From an uncultured Acinetobacter sp. (GTDB lineage: Bacteria; Cyanobacteriota; Vampirovibrionia; Gastranaerophilales; Gastranaerophilaceae), in assembly GCA_947306495.1 (NCBI GenBank), contig CAMZGT010000005.1:1-63051 (forward strand): a DNA stretch of 63,051 bases. The letters are read 5' to 3'. Numbering within the stretch: the first letter of the stretch is position 1; each line of letters opens with the position of its first letter. The notes beneath the pieces are model-generated. The model had not been told where the DNA came from. It saw only the letters and a list, made by a program, of their open reading frames with translations, and made no database searches. A program made the position numbers and the translations under genes. Shown one piece after another: positions 10,244 to 19,785 of the stretch.

Positions 10244-10389
10244 GATTATACTCCTTTTTCTCGTGTTACTATCTCGTACTTATATAAAGTGTTTTTGATT
10301 TCAAAAATTGCTTTTTTGCATGATATATTATTTACATTTCTTAATAAAATGTATTGCATAAAAAGGTTGTATTTATTATAAACGCGTTG

Positions 10390-11748
10390 TTATAGAATGT
10401 TTTGAATTTTAATAAATTCTTGTAATATTTCAATAGAACGTTTTGATAAAAATTCTGTTTTTAGTTTTTTATTTTTTCTTTCATTGCGGGTTAAATTTAT
10501 AGGTGAAACTATAGCCCAATTTGAATTTATAGGTTGTGGCGGTAAATATCTTAAGGAACCGTCACGTTTACTTATGTGTTCCAAATGAGCTTTATCTGTT
10601 ATATATTGGCTGATTGCACCGAGCATTGTTTCTTTTGGGAAAATAACAGGTTCGCTTCCTCGTATTCTTCTTGCCATATTTATCCCTGCAAGCAAACCGC
10701 CGGCAATTGATTCGGTGTAGCCTTCGGTTCCGGTTATTTGCCCTGCGAAGAATAAACATTTACGTTTTTTTGTCTCAAAGGTTGATTCCAATACTTCAGA
10801 GCTGTTGATAAAAGTGTTTCTGTGCATTACTCCATATCGTACGATGGACGCATTTTCTAATCCCGGAATTGAATGGATAAGTTCTTTTTGAGCTCCCCAT
10901 TTTAAGTTGGTTTGAAATCCTACGAGATTGAAAAGTGTTTTTGCAGAATTATCTTGTCTAAGTTGAACAACAGCATAACTTTCTATGCCGGTTCTTTTAT
11001 CTACAAGCCCTACAGGTTTCATCGGTCCATAACGGAGCGTATCTGTTCCTCTGGAGGCCAATACTTCAACGGGCAGGCATGATTCAAAAAATTTTGCATT
11101 TTTATCTACGGCATGTTGCTCAATACGAGGTGCATTTATTAGTATCTTATAAAAATTTTCGTATTCTTCTTTGTTCATAGGGCAATTGATATATGAAGCT
11201 TCACCCTTATCATATCTTGATGCCCAAAAAGCTTTATCAAAACTTATGGAATCAATTTCGACGATAGGTGCAATTGCATCAAAAAAACTCAGATGTTCAA
11301 ATCCTGTAAATGCTTGGATTTTTGCGGCAAGAGCATCACTTGTTAAAGGTCCTGATGCAATAATTACATTACCTTCCGGAATATCAGTAATTTCCTCTCG
11401 CAAAAGTTCTATATAAGGACTATCTTCTATTTTTTTTGTAACAGCTTTAGCGAAATCCTCTCTGGCAATAGCTAAAGCATTTCCGGCAGGAACAGCGTTT
11501 TCGAGTGCTATCTTTATAAGTTCACCGCCTAAAAGTTCCATTTCATGTTTTAAAAGTCCGCTGGCATTAGTAATGTCGTACGAACCCAAACTGTTTGAAC
11601 ATACAAACTCTGCACAATCTTTGCCGACATGAGCACCTGTTGTCTTATTTGGGCGCATTTCAAAGAGCTTAACTTTAATACCTCGCTTTGCAAGCTGTAA
11701 TGCTGCTTCGCTTCCGGCTAATCCTGCTCCAATAATCTTAACGCACAT
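10390..11748 (-). CDS. trmFO: Folate-dependent tRNA (uracil-54-C5)-methyltransferase TrmFO
   Basis: TrmFO makes ribothymidine at position 54 of tRNA using methylenetetrahydrofolate and FADH2. The FAD-binding dinucleotide motif GAGLAGSEAALQLA lies at residues 6-19, and RPNKTTGAH, NSLGSYD and GYTESIAGGLLAGINMARR are all typical. The start is the ATG at 11748 (MCVKIIGAG), giving 452 residues, the family's normal length. An in-frame upstream extension to 11865 overlaps the previous gene and is not needed. Only one base separates this ATG from the stop of the diguanylate cyclase, so the two are probably translationally coupled. Confidence 0.95.
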   Translation of the reverse strand: MCVKIIGAGLAGSEAALQLAKRGIKVKLFEMRPNKTTGAHVGKDCAEFVCSNSLGSYDITNASGLLKHEMELLGGELIKIALENAVPAGNALAIAREDFAKAVTKKIEDSPYIELLREEITDIPEGNVIIASGPLTSDALAAKIQAFTGFEHLSFFDAIAPIVEIDSISFDKAFWASRYDKGEASYINCPMNKEEYENFYKILINAPRIEQHAVDKNAKFFESCLPVEVLASRGTDTLRYGPMKPVGLVDKRTGIESYAVVQLRQDNSAKTLFNLVGFQTNLKWGAQKELIHSIPGLENASIVRYGVMHRNTFINSSEVLESTFETKKRKCLFFAGQITGTEGYTESIAGGLLAGINMARRIRGSEPVIFPKETMLGAISQYITDKAHLEHISKRDGSLRYLPPQPINSNWAIVSPINLTRNERKNKKLKTEFLSKRSIEILQEFIKIQNIL

Positions 11749-11749
11749 T

Positions 11750-13564
11750 TTAGTATCTTCCCACTTGATTTCTGCCGTGTTCTTTTGCGTAATAAAGTCC
11801 TTTGTCGGCCCATTCAATAAGATCCTGAGGAGTTTGTGCATTGTCAGGGAATGTTGATACACCAAGGCTTATTGTTATATTTGTTTTATCAACAGGAGTA
11901 ATGTGGAATGGTTTTTCCGAAACAGCAGAACAAATTCTGTTTGCTAAAAGCATAGCTTCTTCAGCATTAGTATTAGGAAGAATAATGCTCATTTCTTCTC
12001 CGCCGTATCTGCAAACAAAGTCTGTAACTCTTGAGTTTTTCTTAAGAGTTTGTGCAACTTGTCTTAAAACGGCATCGCCGGTTTGGTGTCCGTATGTATC
12101 ATTAAATTTTTTGAAGAAATCTATATCGCAAATAATTAAAGAAACGGACTGATTATATCTTCTTGCAATGTCAATTTGTTTTCTTAAAGTATCTTGAAAA
12201 TATCTGTGATTATACAGTTCTGTCAAACCGTCCAATGTTGCAAGTTTATATTGGTATTCGAAATCTCTGGATTTCATTAAATATTTTGCAAGTATTGATA
12301 ATGTGAATGCAGCGACAACTGCCAAAACAGGTAATACTATAGGTATCCATAAATTATATAAAACAAGAATGTAGTAAGATACAAACACATAAGCTATACC
12401 GAAAAGAACTGTTGAAAGAAGTGCAAATACTGTTGAATTTGATAGCATAACAATTGCGCCTACTAATAATATTACTGCAGCAGTTATTAATACATTTAGG
12501 TATGAATCTGTTTTTTTAATAAAGTTATTATCAAGAATGTTATTTAGAACAGTTGCCTGAATGGTTACTCCCGGATATTTTTTTTCAATAGGGACACTTT
12601 TAATGTCATACATAGAGTCTGCAGTTACTCCAAGAAATATAAATTTGTCTTTAAAATTAAATTTTGTACCTTGAAAATCTGGGCTCATTTCGTTAATAAG
12701 TTTGTACAGCGGATAAGTGTTACTGATGCTGTCAAAATGAGAGTACCAATTAAGAATTGCATTCCCATGGCTTGTAAGAGGAATTTTAACATCTTCTACT
12801 TGCAAATTTCTATCGTTGTCTATGTACAATTGTTCTAAATTTTTATTTAAAATATAATCAGCACCTGCTTTGAATGCAAGATGAGGATAATAATTATTAT
12901 TATATAGCATTATAGGTGAAAAATGTCTGATAATTCCGTCAGCATCTCTTTCTGTATTTGTAGATGCAACATTTACATTTCCGTTTAGCAATCCGTCAAT
13001 TATGGGTCTGCAATTTTTATATTTAATAAAATTAGCTTTGGAAGTATTATTAACTTTAACAGATAATCTTTCGGGTAAGTTTATAGGTTCTCTTGCATCA
13101 TAATCCATATTATCAAAATTTATACCTGTATAGATATTACTATATTTATTCATTGTGCTTATCAATTTTGAGTCAGCATCTTTTGATGTCTTTAAAGATT
13201 TGATAAACATTAAATCAAAAATAATTGCCTTTGGCTGTTCTGTTTCCAAGTATTCAATGATATCAGCGTATACATTTCTGGGAATAGGCCATTCACCGTA
13301 TTTGTCCCATAATGATTCCATGCTGGCATCGTCAATTGCCAAAATTACAATGTCTTTGTTAGGAAAAGAGTTTTGGCGGTTGACTTTTATTGATTGCCTG
13401 TAGTCAAAAGTCCGATTTTCCGCAACTTCAAAGAAAGAGGTTACAATTTTATTTATAGAATTATCCCCGTTTTTAAGCAATACAAAACAAATTAATAAAG
13501 TAGAAAAAACGAGTAATAAATACGTACCGTATATAAACCATTTAGTTTTTGCCAAGTTTTTCAA
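11750..13564 (-). CDS. CHASE2-domain membrane diguanylate cyclase
   Basis: About 604 residues. After an N-terminal membrane helix comes a long extracytoplasmic CHASE2 sensor (VILAIDDASMESLW, FVFDLMF-like core), then three closely spaced transmembrane helices, then a cytoplasmic GGDEF domain. The signature reads RYGGEEMSIILP, an active GGEEF-type site, and no separate I-site was verified. It should synthesise c-di-GMP in response to an external cue. The start is set at a TTG at 13564 because GGAAGAGAGG lies 5 bases upstream; another in-frame TTG at 13591 lacks such a site. Upstream lie a short ORF and a sigma-28-like promoter, which would tie the gene to motility control. Confidence 0.9.
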   Translation of the reverse strand: MKNLAKTKWFIYGTYLLLVFSTLLICFVLLKNGDNSINKIVTSFFEVAENRTFDYRQSIKVNRQNSFPNKDIVILAIDDASMESLWDKYGEWPIPRNVYADIIEYLETEQPKAIIFDLMFIKSLKTSKDADSKLISTMNKYSNIYTGINFDNMDYDAREPINLPERLSVKVNNTSKANFIKYKNCRPIIDGLLNGNVNVASTNTERDADGIIRHFSPIMLYNNNYYPHLAFKAGADYILNKNLEQLYIDNDRNLQVEDVKIPLTSHGNAILNWYSHFDSISNTYPLYKLINEMSPDFQGTKFNFKDKFIFLGVTADSMYDIKSVPIEKKYPGVTIQATVLNNILDNNFIKKTDSYLNVLITAAVILLVGAIVMLSNSTVFALLSTVLFGIAYVFVSYYILVLYNLWIPIVLPVLAVVAAFTLSILAKYLMKSRDFEYQYKLATLDGLTELYNHRYFQDTLRKQIDIARRYNQSVSLIICDIDFFKKFNDTYGHQTGDAVLRQVAQTLKKNSRVTDFVCRYGGEEMSIILPNTNAEEAMLLANRICSAVSEKPFHITPVDKTNITISLGVSTFPDNAQTPQDLIEWADKGLYYAKEHGRNQVGRY

Positions 13565-13654
13565 AATGACCTCTCTTCCTTTTTTACACAAAATCGTCAG
13601 ATTCAGTTTTTATATCCGGTCTGACAAAAATTTGTTTCAATATATGAATTATCA

Positions 13655-13816
13655 TTAAACCCCAGTATAATTAATTTTAGTTTTTTTCGCAAGAAAATTT
13701 CTTTCTGAGATTCTTTTTTCCAGTATGCAATTATTAAGCTTTAACACTTCTGTAGCTTGAAATAAGTCAAACGGGTTGATTAAATATTTAATTAAGCATT
13801 CTTCGTGTAGATTCAT
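13655..13816 (-). CDS. Possible 53-residue small protein upstream of the diguanylate cyclase
   Basis: An open frame from ATG at 13816 to TAA at 13655 encodes MNLHEECLIKYLINPFD..., amphipathic and rich in Lys, Asn and Leu. It has no Shine-Dalgarno sequence. A sigma-28-like promoter ends only 7 bases before its ATG, so if real it would be read from a nearly leaderless mRNA. It resembles no family I know and lacks FlgM features. The alternative is that this stretch is simply the long 5' UTR of the diguanylate cyclase transcript. Confidence 0.35.
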   Translation of the reverse strand: MNLHEECLIKYLINPFDLFQATEVLKLNNCILEKRISERNFLAKKTKINYTGV

Positions 13817-13823
13817 ACCATAT

Positions 13824-13850
13824 TTAACGGCATTTCTTTATATTTCTTTA
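13824..13850 (-). promoter_or_regulatory. Sigma-28-like promoter
   Basis: On the minus strand TAAAGAAA (13843-13850), 11 bases, then GCCGTTAA (13824-13831). This is the flagellar sigma arrangement TAAA-N15-GCCGATAA with one change in the -10 box. It would drive the 53-codon ORF, the CHASE2 diguanylate cyclase and trmFO. In the rest of the 394-base gap before ctpA I see only a TATAAT at 13942-13947 on the plus strand, with a TTGAAA 20 bases further upstream. Confidence 0.55.
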
Positions 13851-13985
13851 ATATTTATAAAAACGATACTTCAAACAGATGATATTTTATTGATAAAAAA
13901 AGATATTTTGAAAATTTGAAATATAAAAAATAATTGTGTAGTATAATATAAAGAGCGCTTTTTGTTTTATAAGGAGTGAGGTTAA

Positions 13986-15191
13986 ATGAAAAAAAGATTT
14001 ATAACAACCGGATTAGTGTTGTTAACAGCAGCTTTAACAACTGTAAGTAATGCATATTCCGCGACACCGGCAGAACTCTATGATAATGTATGGATGTTGG
14101 TAAATAAAAAATATTATGATCCGTCAGACAATTGTCAGGACTGGAAAAAATGGAGATATCGTTACGAAAATAAATTAAAGACAAAAGAAGATGCTTATGT
14201 AGCGATAGAAACTATGTTGGCAAGTTTAAACGACCCGTACACAAGGTTTTTAGATCCGAAAGAATTTTCGGAAGAAAATCAATCAATAAAGGGCTCATTA
14301 AAAGGTATTGGTACTCAAATAGGTATAAGAGACGGACAGTTGGTTATCATTGCACCGTTAGAAGATTCTCCTGCGGAAAGAGCCGGATTACAGGCAGATG
14401 ATGCAATACTTGAAATTAATGGCGAAAGTACAAAAGGTATCAGTATAGATGTGGCGGCTGATAAAATTCGAGGAGAAAAAGGAACAACAGTTACGTTGTT
14501 AATTCAAAGAAAAGATGTTCCAAATAAAATTTATTCTATTGTAAGAGATGAAATAGAAGTTAAATCGGTTTCTGTTAAACCGCCTTTTGAAACTGAAATT
14601 CCGAAGGACATTCAATACATACGACTGAGTTCTTTTATAAGTAAAAATGCTTCAGGAGAGATTGAGTCGATATTAAATAACTCTAAAGATGCAAAAGGAT
14701 ATATTATCGACTTGCGTTCAAACCCGGGAGGACTTTTAACGAATGCTATCTATATTTCTGATATGTTGTTAAAAGGTGGTGTTATAGTCAGTACTGTAGA
14801 CAGAGATAGTTACAAATCAACCACAAGAGCTCGCTATCAACAAGTTACCGACAAGCCTATTGTTATATTAATCAATAAAGGCTCAGCATCAGCAAGTGAA
14901 ATTCTTTCAGGAGCGTTAAAAGATAATAAACGTGCGACAATTGTAGGAGAACAATCTTTTGGGAAAGGACTTGTTCAAGAAATAAACAGATTACCTGATG
15001 AAGCAGGTTTGAATATTACAATACAAAGATATCTGACTCCGTCAGGAACCGATATTCATAAAAAAGGTATCACGCCTGATGTTGTGGTAGAATTATCAAA
15101 AGAGAATGCAGAAGCAAAAGATGATGTTCAACTTAAAAAAGCAATAGAAATTTTGGAAAATATGACATGTCTTGTACAAAAGAATGGATAG
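13986..15191 (+). CDS. ctpA: C-terminal processing protease CtpA (S41)
   Basis: A secreted serine protease of the carboxyl-terminal processing family, 401 residues. Residues 1-26 form a signal peptide. A PDZ domain spans about 95-170 (IGTQIGIRDGQLVIIAPLEDSPAERAG region). The S41 catalytic dyad is Ser302 in GSASASE and Lys327 in FGKGLVQ, with the standard 25-residue spacing. A ribosome site (AAGGAGTGAGG) precedes the ATG. It acts in the periplasm or at the envelope, trimming or degrading protein C-termini. It overlaps recJ by 25 bases, so the two are co-transcribed. In Cyanobacteria CtpA matures D1, but no photosystem genes are present here. Confidence 0.95.
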   Translation: MKKRFITTGLVLLTAALTTVSNAYSATPAELYDNVWMLVNKKYYDPSDNCQDWKKWRYRYENKLKTKEDAYVAIETMLASLNDPYTRFLDPKEFSEENQSIKGSLKGIGTQIGIRDGQLVIIAPLEDSPAERAGLQADDAILEINGESTKGISIDVAADKIRGEKGTTVTLLIQRKDVPNKIYSIVRDEIEVKSVSVKPPFETEIPKDIQYIRLSSFISKNASGEIESILNNSKDAKGYIIDLRSNPGGLLTNAIYISDMLLKGGVIVSTVDRDSYKSTTRARYQQVTDKPIVILINKGSASASEILSGALKDNKRATIVGEQSFGKGLVQEINRLPDEAGLNITIQRYLTPSGTDIHKKGITPDVVVELSKENAEAKDDVQLKKAIEILENMTCLVQKNG

Positions 15192-17497
15192 TTAGAGGTA
15201 AAAAAGACAATAAATCTATAATAGACAGTTTGCTGGAAATTAGGGGCATTAAAACAAAAGAGGCTAAAGAAGAATTCTTGAATCCGTTGGAGATAACGTT
15301 AATGCACCCTAATGCATTCTGTGATATGCCAAAAGCAGTGGAGAGAATTTGTAAAGCAATTGATGAAAAAGAACAGATTCTTATATATGGTGATTTTGAT
15401 GCAGATGGTGTTACTTCGACTTCATTGCTTTTAAAGACTTTTAATTATTTGGGAGCACAAGCGGATTTTTATATACCTGACCGTGAAACGGAAGGACACG
15501 GGATGAGCTCAAAGTCGCTTGTTAAGCTTCTCTCTCTGAAAAAGCCTAAGCTTATTATTACTGTTGATAATGGTATAAGCAATGTAGAAGAAGTGAAGTT
15601 TATAAATAGTTTCGGGAGGGATGTAATTATAACAGATCACCACGAAGCGCCGGAAGAACTCCCTTCTGCATATGCTATTATAAACCCAAAAGCAATGAAT
15701 GCGCTGGATGAAAGATTATCACCCATACAAATAGAATCTTTAACATCGTTGGCAGGTGTTGGAGTTGCATTTAAACTTGCTCAAGCAGTTTTGGAAAAGT
15801 ATGATAAATTAGACTATATTTATGAAATACTTCCATTTGTGACTGTAGGTACAATTGCGGATTTGGTTCCTCTTATTGGTGAAAACAGATATTTTGTAAC
15901 AAAAGGTTTAGACTTAATCGCAAAAGGGAAACATTACGGTTTAAAACGTATGTTAGATGTTGCCGGAGTCGGAACAGATAATGGTTTAACAGCCGAACAA
16001 ATTGCATTTACAATAGCTCCGAGAATTAATGCATCTGGAAGAATTGATACTGTAGACAATGCAATAAAAGTCATGATTTCTGAAAATAAACAAGAAATAG
16101 AAATGGCTATTCTTCAATTGGAAAACTATAATAAATTGCGTCAAGAGATGTGCGCTCAAGTTTTTGCAGAAGCAGACGAAATTCTGAAAAACACAGGTAA
16201 CAGAGACAATGCAATAGTACTTTGTTCAAAAGATTGGCACATAGGTATAATTGGTATTGTTGCATCTAAGTTCGTTGAAAAATACTATAAACCAACTTTT
16301 ATAATGAATTATTCAGAAGAAACAGGTCTTTACAGATGCTCAGCAAGAGGCGTAAATGAATTAAACTTGTACGACATCATGTTTAATATTTCAGAGTACT
16401 TTGAAGGATTTGGCGGGCACAAATTGGCAGGCGGATTTTCTTTCTTAAATGAAAAAGTTTCGTTTGAAAATGTTAAAGCTGCGCTAAATAAAACAATTGA
16501 TGAAATGCTAAATGGCAGAAAGCTATCTCCATCCTTGGAGGTTGATTTTGAATTGTCAATTAACGATGTAGATATAAGTTTAGTTGAGGAAATCTCTAAG
16601 CTGGAACCATTTGGAGCATCAAATCCTTCACCAACTTTTGTAGTTAATAATTTGACATTGAAACAAAAGAGATTAATGGGGGCAAGAAAAGAACATTTAA
16701 AACTTTCTGTTGAAGGACCGAACGGGTATATTGATTGTGTATGGTGGTCAAGAGGAGATGTTCCTTTGGTTGTCGGGGATAAATTAGATATCGCGTTTGC
16801 TCCGCAAATTAATGAATTTAACGGTTCAACTACAGTGCAGTTAATAATAAAAGATATTCATTCAGAGGCTCTAAAAGAAGAGGAAGTGGCTAAAGAAAAA
16901 ATATATGATCACAGAAAAAAAGTTAATATATTTGCTCAAGTAAATGATTATATAAAAGCAGCTCAAAAAGATGTTTTAGTTTATGTAGAAGATAATCTTA
17001 TAAAAGAGAGATTAAAACCCTATGAAAATATTTATAAAAATTGCATAAATAGAAATACTGCTCATAAATCTGATGTATTAATGTTTTTCGATTACCCGCC
17101 GGAAGAAGAAGTTTATGAACAGGTTATAAAACAAGTATCACCGGTTTCTATTCATTATATGAATTATGAAGCCGGAGTTTTCAACGAAGAAAGTTTCATA
17201 AAAATTTTTTCAGGGATGATTCGTTATACTTGCAATAATTTAGAGGGCGTATTTTCACTGAACAGAGCTGCTGCAACTCTTGCCGTTACTAATGTTGCAG
17301 TTGAGTCTGCTTTGGAAATGTTTGAAGATGCAGGAATGATAAAAATAAAAGAGCGTAAAGAAAAGGAATTTATAATAGATTTTGTTTCTGCAATAGAGCT
17401 TTCAAAGACTTTGCATACACAAAAGTACTCAGAATTTATAGAACACATTAATACAATCAAAGATTACAAAAATAAGTTTATGACAATCGAACTGTAA
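15167..17497 (+). CDS. recJ: Single-stranded-DNA exonuclease RecJ
   Basis: A 5'-3' ssDNA exonuclease used in recombination repair. The DHH-family motifs are clear: DFDADGVTS (motif I, about residue 75), TVDNGIS, ITDHHEAP (motif III), and the DHHA1 motif GFGGHKLAGGFSF near residue 420. An OB-like region and a longer C-terminal extension follow, making 776 residues, at the long end of the family. The last 200 residues (from about YDHRKKVNIFAQ) are less conserved and resemble the extra C-terminal domain of Firmicute-type RecJ proteins. The start at 15167 lies inside the end of ctpA, which suggests coupling. Confidence 0.95.
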   Translation: MSCTKEWIVRGKKDNKSIIDSLLEIRGIKTKEAKEEFLNPLEITLMHPNAFCDMPKAVERICKAIDEKEQILIYGDFDADGVTSTSLLLKTFNYLGAQADFYIPDRETEGHGMSSKSLVKLLSLKKPKLIITVDNGISNVEEVKFINSFGRDVIITDHHEAPEELPSAYAIINPKAMNALDERLSPIQIESLTSLAGVGVAFKLAQAVLEKYDKLDYIYEILPFVTVGTIADLVPLIGENRYFVTKGLDLIAKGKHYGLKRMLDVAGVGTDNGLTAEQIAFTIAPRINASGRIDTVDNAIKVMISENKQEIEMAILQLENYNKLRQEMCAQVFAEADEILKNTGNRDNAIVLCSKDWHIGIIGIVASKFVEKYYKPTFIMNYSEETGLYRCSARGVNELNLYDIMFNISEYFEGFGGHKLAGGFSFLNEKVSFENVKAALNKTIDEMLNGRKLSPSLEVDFELSINDVDISLVEEISKLEPFGASNPSPTFVVNNLTLKQKRLMGARKEHLKLSVEGPNGYIDCVWWSRGDVPLVVGDKLDIAFAPQINEFNGSTTVQLIIKDIHSEALKEEEVAKEKIYDHRKKVNIFAQVNDYIKAAQKDVLVYVEDNLIKERLKPYENIYKNCINRNTAHKSDVLMFFDYPPEEEVYEQVIKQVSPVSIHYMNYEAGVFNEESFIKIFSGMIRYTCNNLEGVFSLNRAAATLAVTNVAVESALEMFEDAGMIKIKERKEKEFIIDFVSAIELSKTLHTQKYSEFIEHINTIKDYKNKFMTIEL

Positions 17498-17566
17498 ATT
17501 TTGTTGACATTAAATTAGTTATTATTAAAAACATAGTACAAATGTATGATTTTTAAATAAAAATTT

Positions 17567-17592
17567 TAAAAATCATTAAATTATGCCGATAA
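17567..17592 (+). promoter_or_regulatory. Sigma-28-like promoter for the fliE operon
   Basis: TAAA at 17567-17570, 14 bases, then GCCGATAA at 17585-17592, which is exactly the textbook flagellar sigma -10 box. It lies 29 bases before the fliE ATG. Confidence 0.7.
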
Positions 17593-17621
17593 CACTTAAT
17601 AAATAATCAAAGAGGTGAGCT

Positions 17622-17960
17622 ATGTTTAACGGTTTTTATCCGCAATATGATTTAGAGGCAAGAATTCAGCATACAAAGCTTGACAGCTGGGGGGATATTC
17701 CATCTGCAAGAATGAATCGAGTTGAAGAACCATCAACATCTGATTTCAAAAGCGTTATGTCAGGACTTGTTGAGGGTATGAATACTTCTATGAATGCACC
17801 TGATAATATGCTGAAAGATGTTATGATGGGATCTGAAAATGTCGATATACACGATGTTATGACAGCAATGGCTAAGGCGGAACTTTCCGTTAATATTGCA
17901 ACAACAGCGGTAGGAAAAGTCATCCAAGCGTATGATAAAATAATGCAAATACAGATTTAG
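17622..17960 (+). CDS. fliE: Flagellar basal-body protein FliE
   Basis: FliE joins the MS ring to the proximal rod. The 112-residue length and the C-terminal segment KAELSVNIATTAVGKVIQA followed by YDKIMQIQI match the conserved FliE C-terminus (family pattern AELSLQ...KL.EAY.EIM.M.I). The N-terminal half is variable and contains FKSVMSGLVEGMN. AAAGAGGTGAG precedes the ATG. It is the first gene of a flagellar cluster and sits directly behind a sigma-28-like promoter. flgB and flgC, which often precede fliE, are not in the window. Confidence 0.9.
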   Translation: MFNGFYPQYDLEARIQHTKLDSWGDIPSARMNRVEEPSTSDFKSVMSGLVEGMNTSMNAPDNMLKDVMMGSENVDIHDVMTAMAKAELSVNIATTAVGKVIQAYDKIMQIQI

Positions 17961-18008
17961 GCTTCTCATAAACACTAAATATGTGTATAATAATTACAGG
18001 GTAGGATT

Positions 18009-19676
18009 ATGGATTTTAAACAATTACTAGAAAACAAAGTTTTATTAGGCTCAATCATCGGAGGTATTGTACTCCTCTTAGTTGTGTTTATTATAGCAGG
18101 AACCGTTGCTTCTTCAAATAAAACAGCTAAAGAAGGAGTTGATGTCAGTAATGAGCCTTTGAAAGAAGATGTAGATTTACTTACCACCGATAATTTGGGT
18201 AAAGCATTAGAAATACAAGCTTTGCTGGCTAAAAACAATATTGTTGCTTCCCGTTTAGTAGATGGTACTAAATCTGTTTTGAGATTGAAAAAAGGTGACT
18301 GCACCCCTGGAATGAAGAAATGTACAACTGAGCAACGCGACAGAGCAATAATGGTAATTGTTGAAAGCGGTTTATATGACCAAAATGTTGGTTTGGAAAT
18401 TTTTGATAAAGGTGACTTTACATCTACTAAAGAAGATAAAAGAATAAGATTAGTTCGTGCAATGAATGGCGAACTTTCAAGATTAATTAAAAGAATTGAC
18501 GGTATAGAAGATGCCTCGGTATTTATTTCCATTCCGGAGCAATCTATGTTCCAGTCTAATCAAAAACCTGTGACGGCAACGGTACAGTTGACAGTTGCTG
18601 TTGGTCAGACTTTAAATATGGGAACTATTAAGGCTGTTTCTAATTTGCTGTTAGGAAGCGTTTCCGGACTTACAGCGTCTAATATATCCGTAACTGATAC
18701 TAACGGTCATGTATACAACAGTCTTGTAGATGCACAATCAGAAATGATTGAACGCCTGCAGCAAAATGATAAATATATGCAGGAAAAGGTTCAAGCTCAA
18801 TTAAACAGATTAATTGGTAACGGAAAATATGTCGCTACGGTTTCAACTTTTTTGAAGCAAGCTCCTGTTGAAAAGTTTACTATTTCATATGATCCTGATA
18901 AAAAGGCTGCTGTTAACGAGCAAACATTCTCTGAAGGATTGGGAGATCAAACAACTGATGTTAATAAAAATACAAATGCGGTAAGTGTATACCTTCCAAA
19001 CGGATTACCCGCAGGCAGTTCTGATTCTTCTCAAAACAGGAGTTATTCAAGAACAGCACGAGAGACTCAATATGGTGTAACAAAAGTACAAACTAATGAA
19101 TACATGTCTCCAGGAACAATTGAGGAAATTTCAATTGCAGTTACATTGGAAAAAGATGCCCTTCCGGTTGAATTGACATTGGAAGAATTAAAGGAATTGG
19201 TTGCCCATGCTGCCAGTCCGAAAGCAGACCCTAATAACGTAACAATAGCATTTTCTGATTCTATTGATCCTTTTATGGCCGGTGACAAAAATGTTAAAGC
19301 ACCAATTAAGGCAGCTCACGGAAATCCTTGGTGGTTAGCAATAGTACTATTATTCTTCGGTTTATTATTTGGTCATAATATTTTGACGCAGAAAATTAAA
19401 TCAGCTAAAGAGGCTCAAGAAGATGAAATTAACAGATTGAGAGCTCAGAACGAAGCTCAGGAAAAACAAATAAAGGATTTGAGTATTAATGCAGCAGATT
19501 TGATACAAAAACAATCGCAACTTCAGCAAGGGCTTTTGGAACAACAACAAAGGCCTGCTGCTATACCTACATCAGGAGCTGAAATCAGAGAAGCGTTGCG
19601 TGACCTTAAAAGAGAATTCGACGGTGTGGATGAATCTGAAGCAGGTGAGCGCATAAAGAGTTGGATAGAGGGTTAG
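18009..19676 (+). CDS. fliF: Flagellar MS-ring protein FliF
   Basis: FliF builds the membrane-embedded MS ring that anchors the motor and export gate. The first membrane helix spans about residues 12-34 and the second about 436-458 (WWLAIVLLFFGLLFG). Between them are the ring-building repeats, including RLVRAMNGELSRLIKRIDG and VSVYLPNGLPAGSS. The cytoplasmic tail is a Gln-rich coiled coil and ends with EAGERIKSWIEG, which should bind FliG. At 555 residues it is within the family range. GGTAGGAT precedes the ATG, 48 bases after fliE. Confidence 0.95.
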   Translation: MDFKQLLENKVLLGSIIGGIVLLLVVFIIAGTVASSNKTAKEGVDVSNEPLKEDVDLLTTDNLGKALEIQALLAKNNIVASRLVDGTKSVLRLKKGDCTPGMKKCTTEQRDRAIMVIVESGLYDQNVGLEIFDKGDFTSTKEDKRIRLVRAMNGELSRLIKRIDGIEDASVFISIPEQSMFQSNQKPVTATVQLTVAVGQTLNMGTIKAVSNLLLGSVSGLTASNISVTDTNGHVYNSLVDAQSEMIERLQQNDKYMQEKVQAQLNRLIGNGKYVATVSTFLKQAPVEKFTISYDPDKKAAVNEQTFSEGLGDQTTDVNKNTNAVSVYLPNGLPAGSSDSSQNRSYSRTARETQYGVTKVQTNEYMSPGTIEEISIAVTLEKDALPVELTLEELKELVAHAASPKADPNNVTIAFSDSIDPFMAGDKNVKAPIKAAHGNPWWLAIVLLFFGLLFGHNILTQKIKSAKEAQEDEINRLRAQNEAQEKQIKDLSINAADLIQKQSQLQQGLLEQQQRPAAIPTSGAEIREALRDLKREFDGVDESEAGERIKSWIEG

Positions 19677-19696
19677 TTATATTAACAGAAAGGAAT

Positions 19697-19725
19697 TTGT
19701 GAATATTTGAGAAAGTTGTTATAAA
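19697..19725 (+). promoter_or_regulatory. Candidate sigma-70-type promoter before the fliG-like gene
   Basis: TTGTGA (19697-19702), a 17-base spacer and TATAAA (19720-19725), in the 109-base gap after fliF. It would allow internal expression of fliG-like, fliH and flhA. Confidence 0.4.
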
Positions 19726-19785
19726 TTGAATTAGTGTAAAATCGCTCAATTAAATAATTACTTAATCACGTAGTCACTTAATGTT

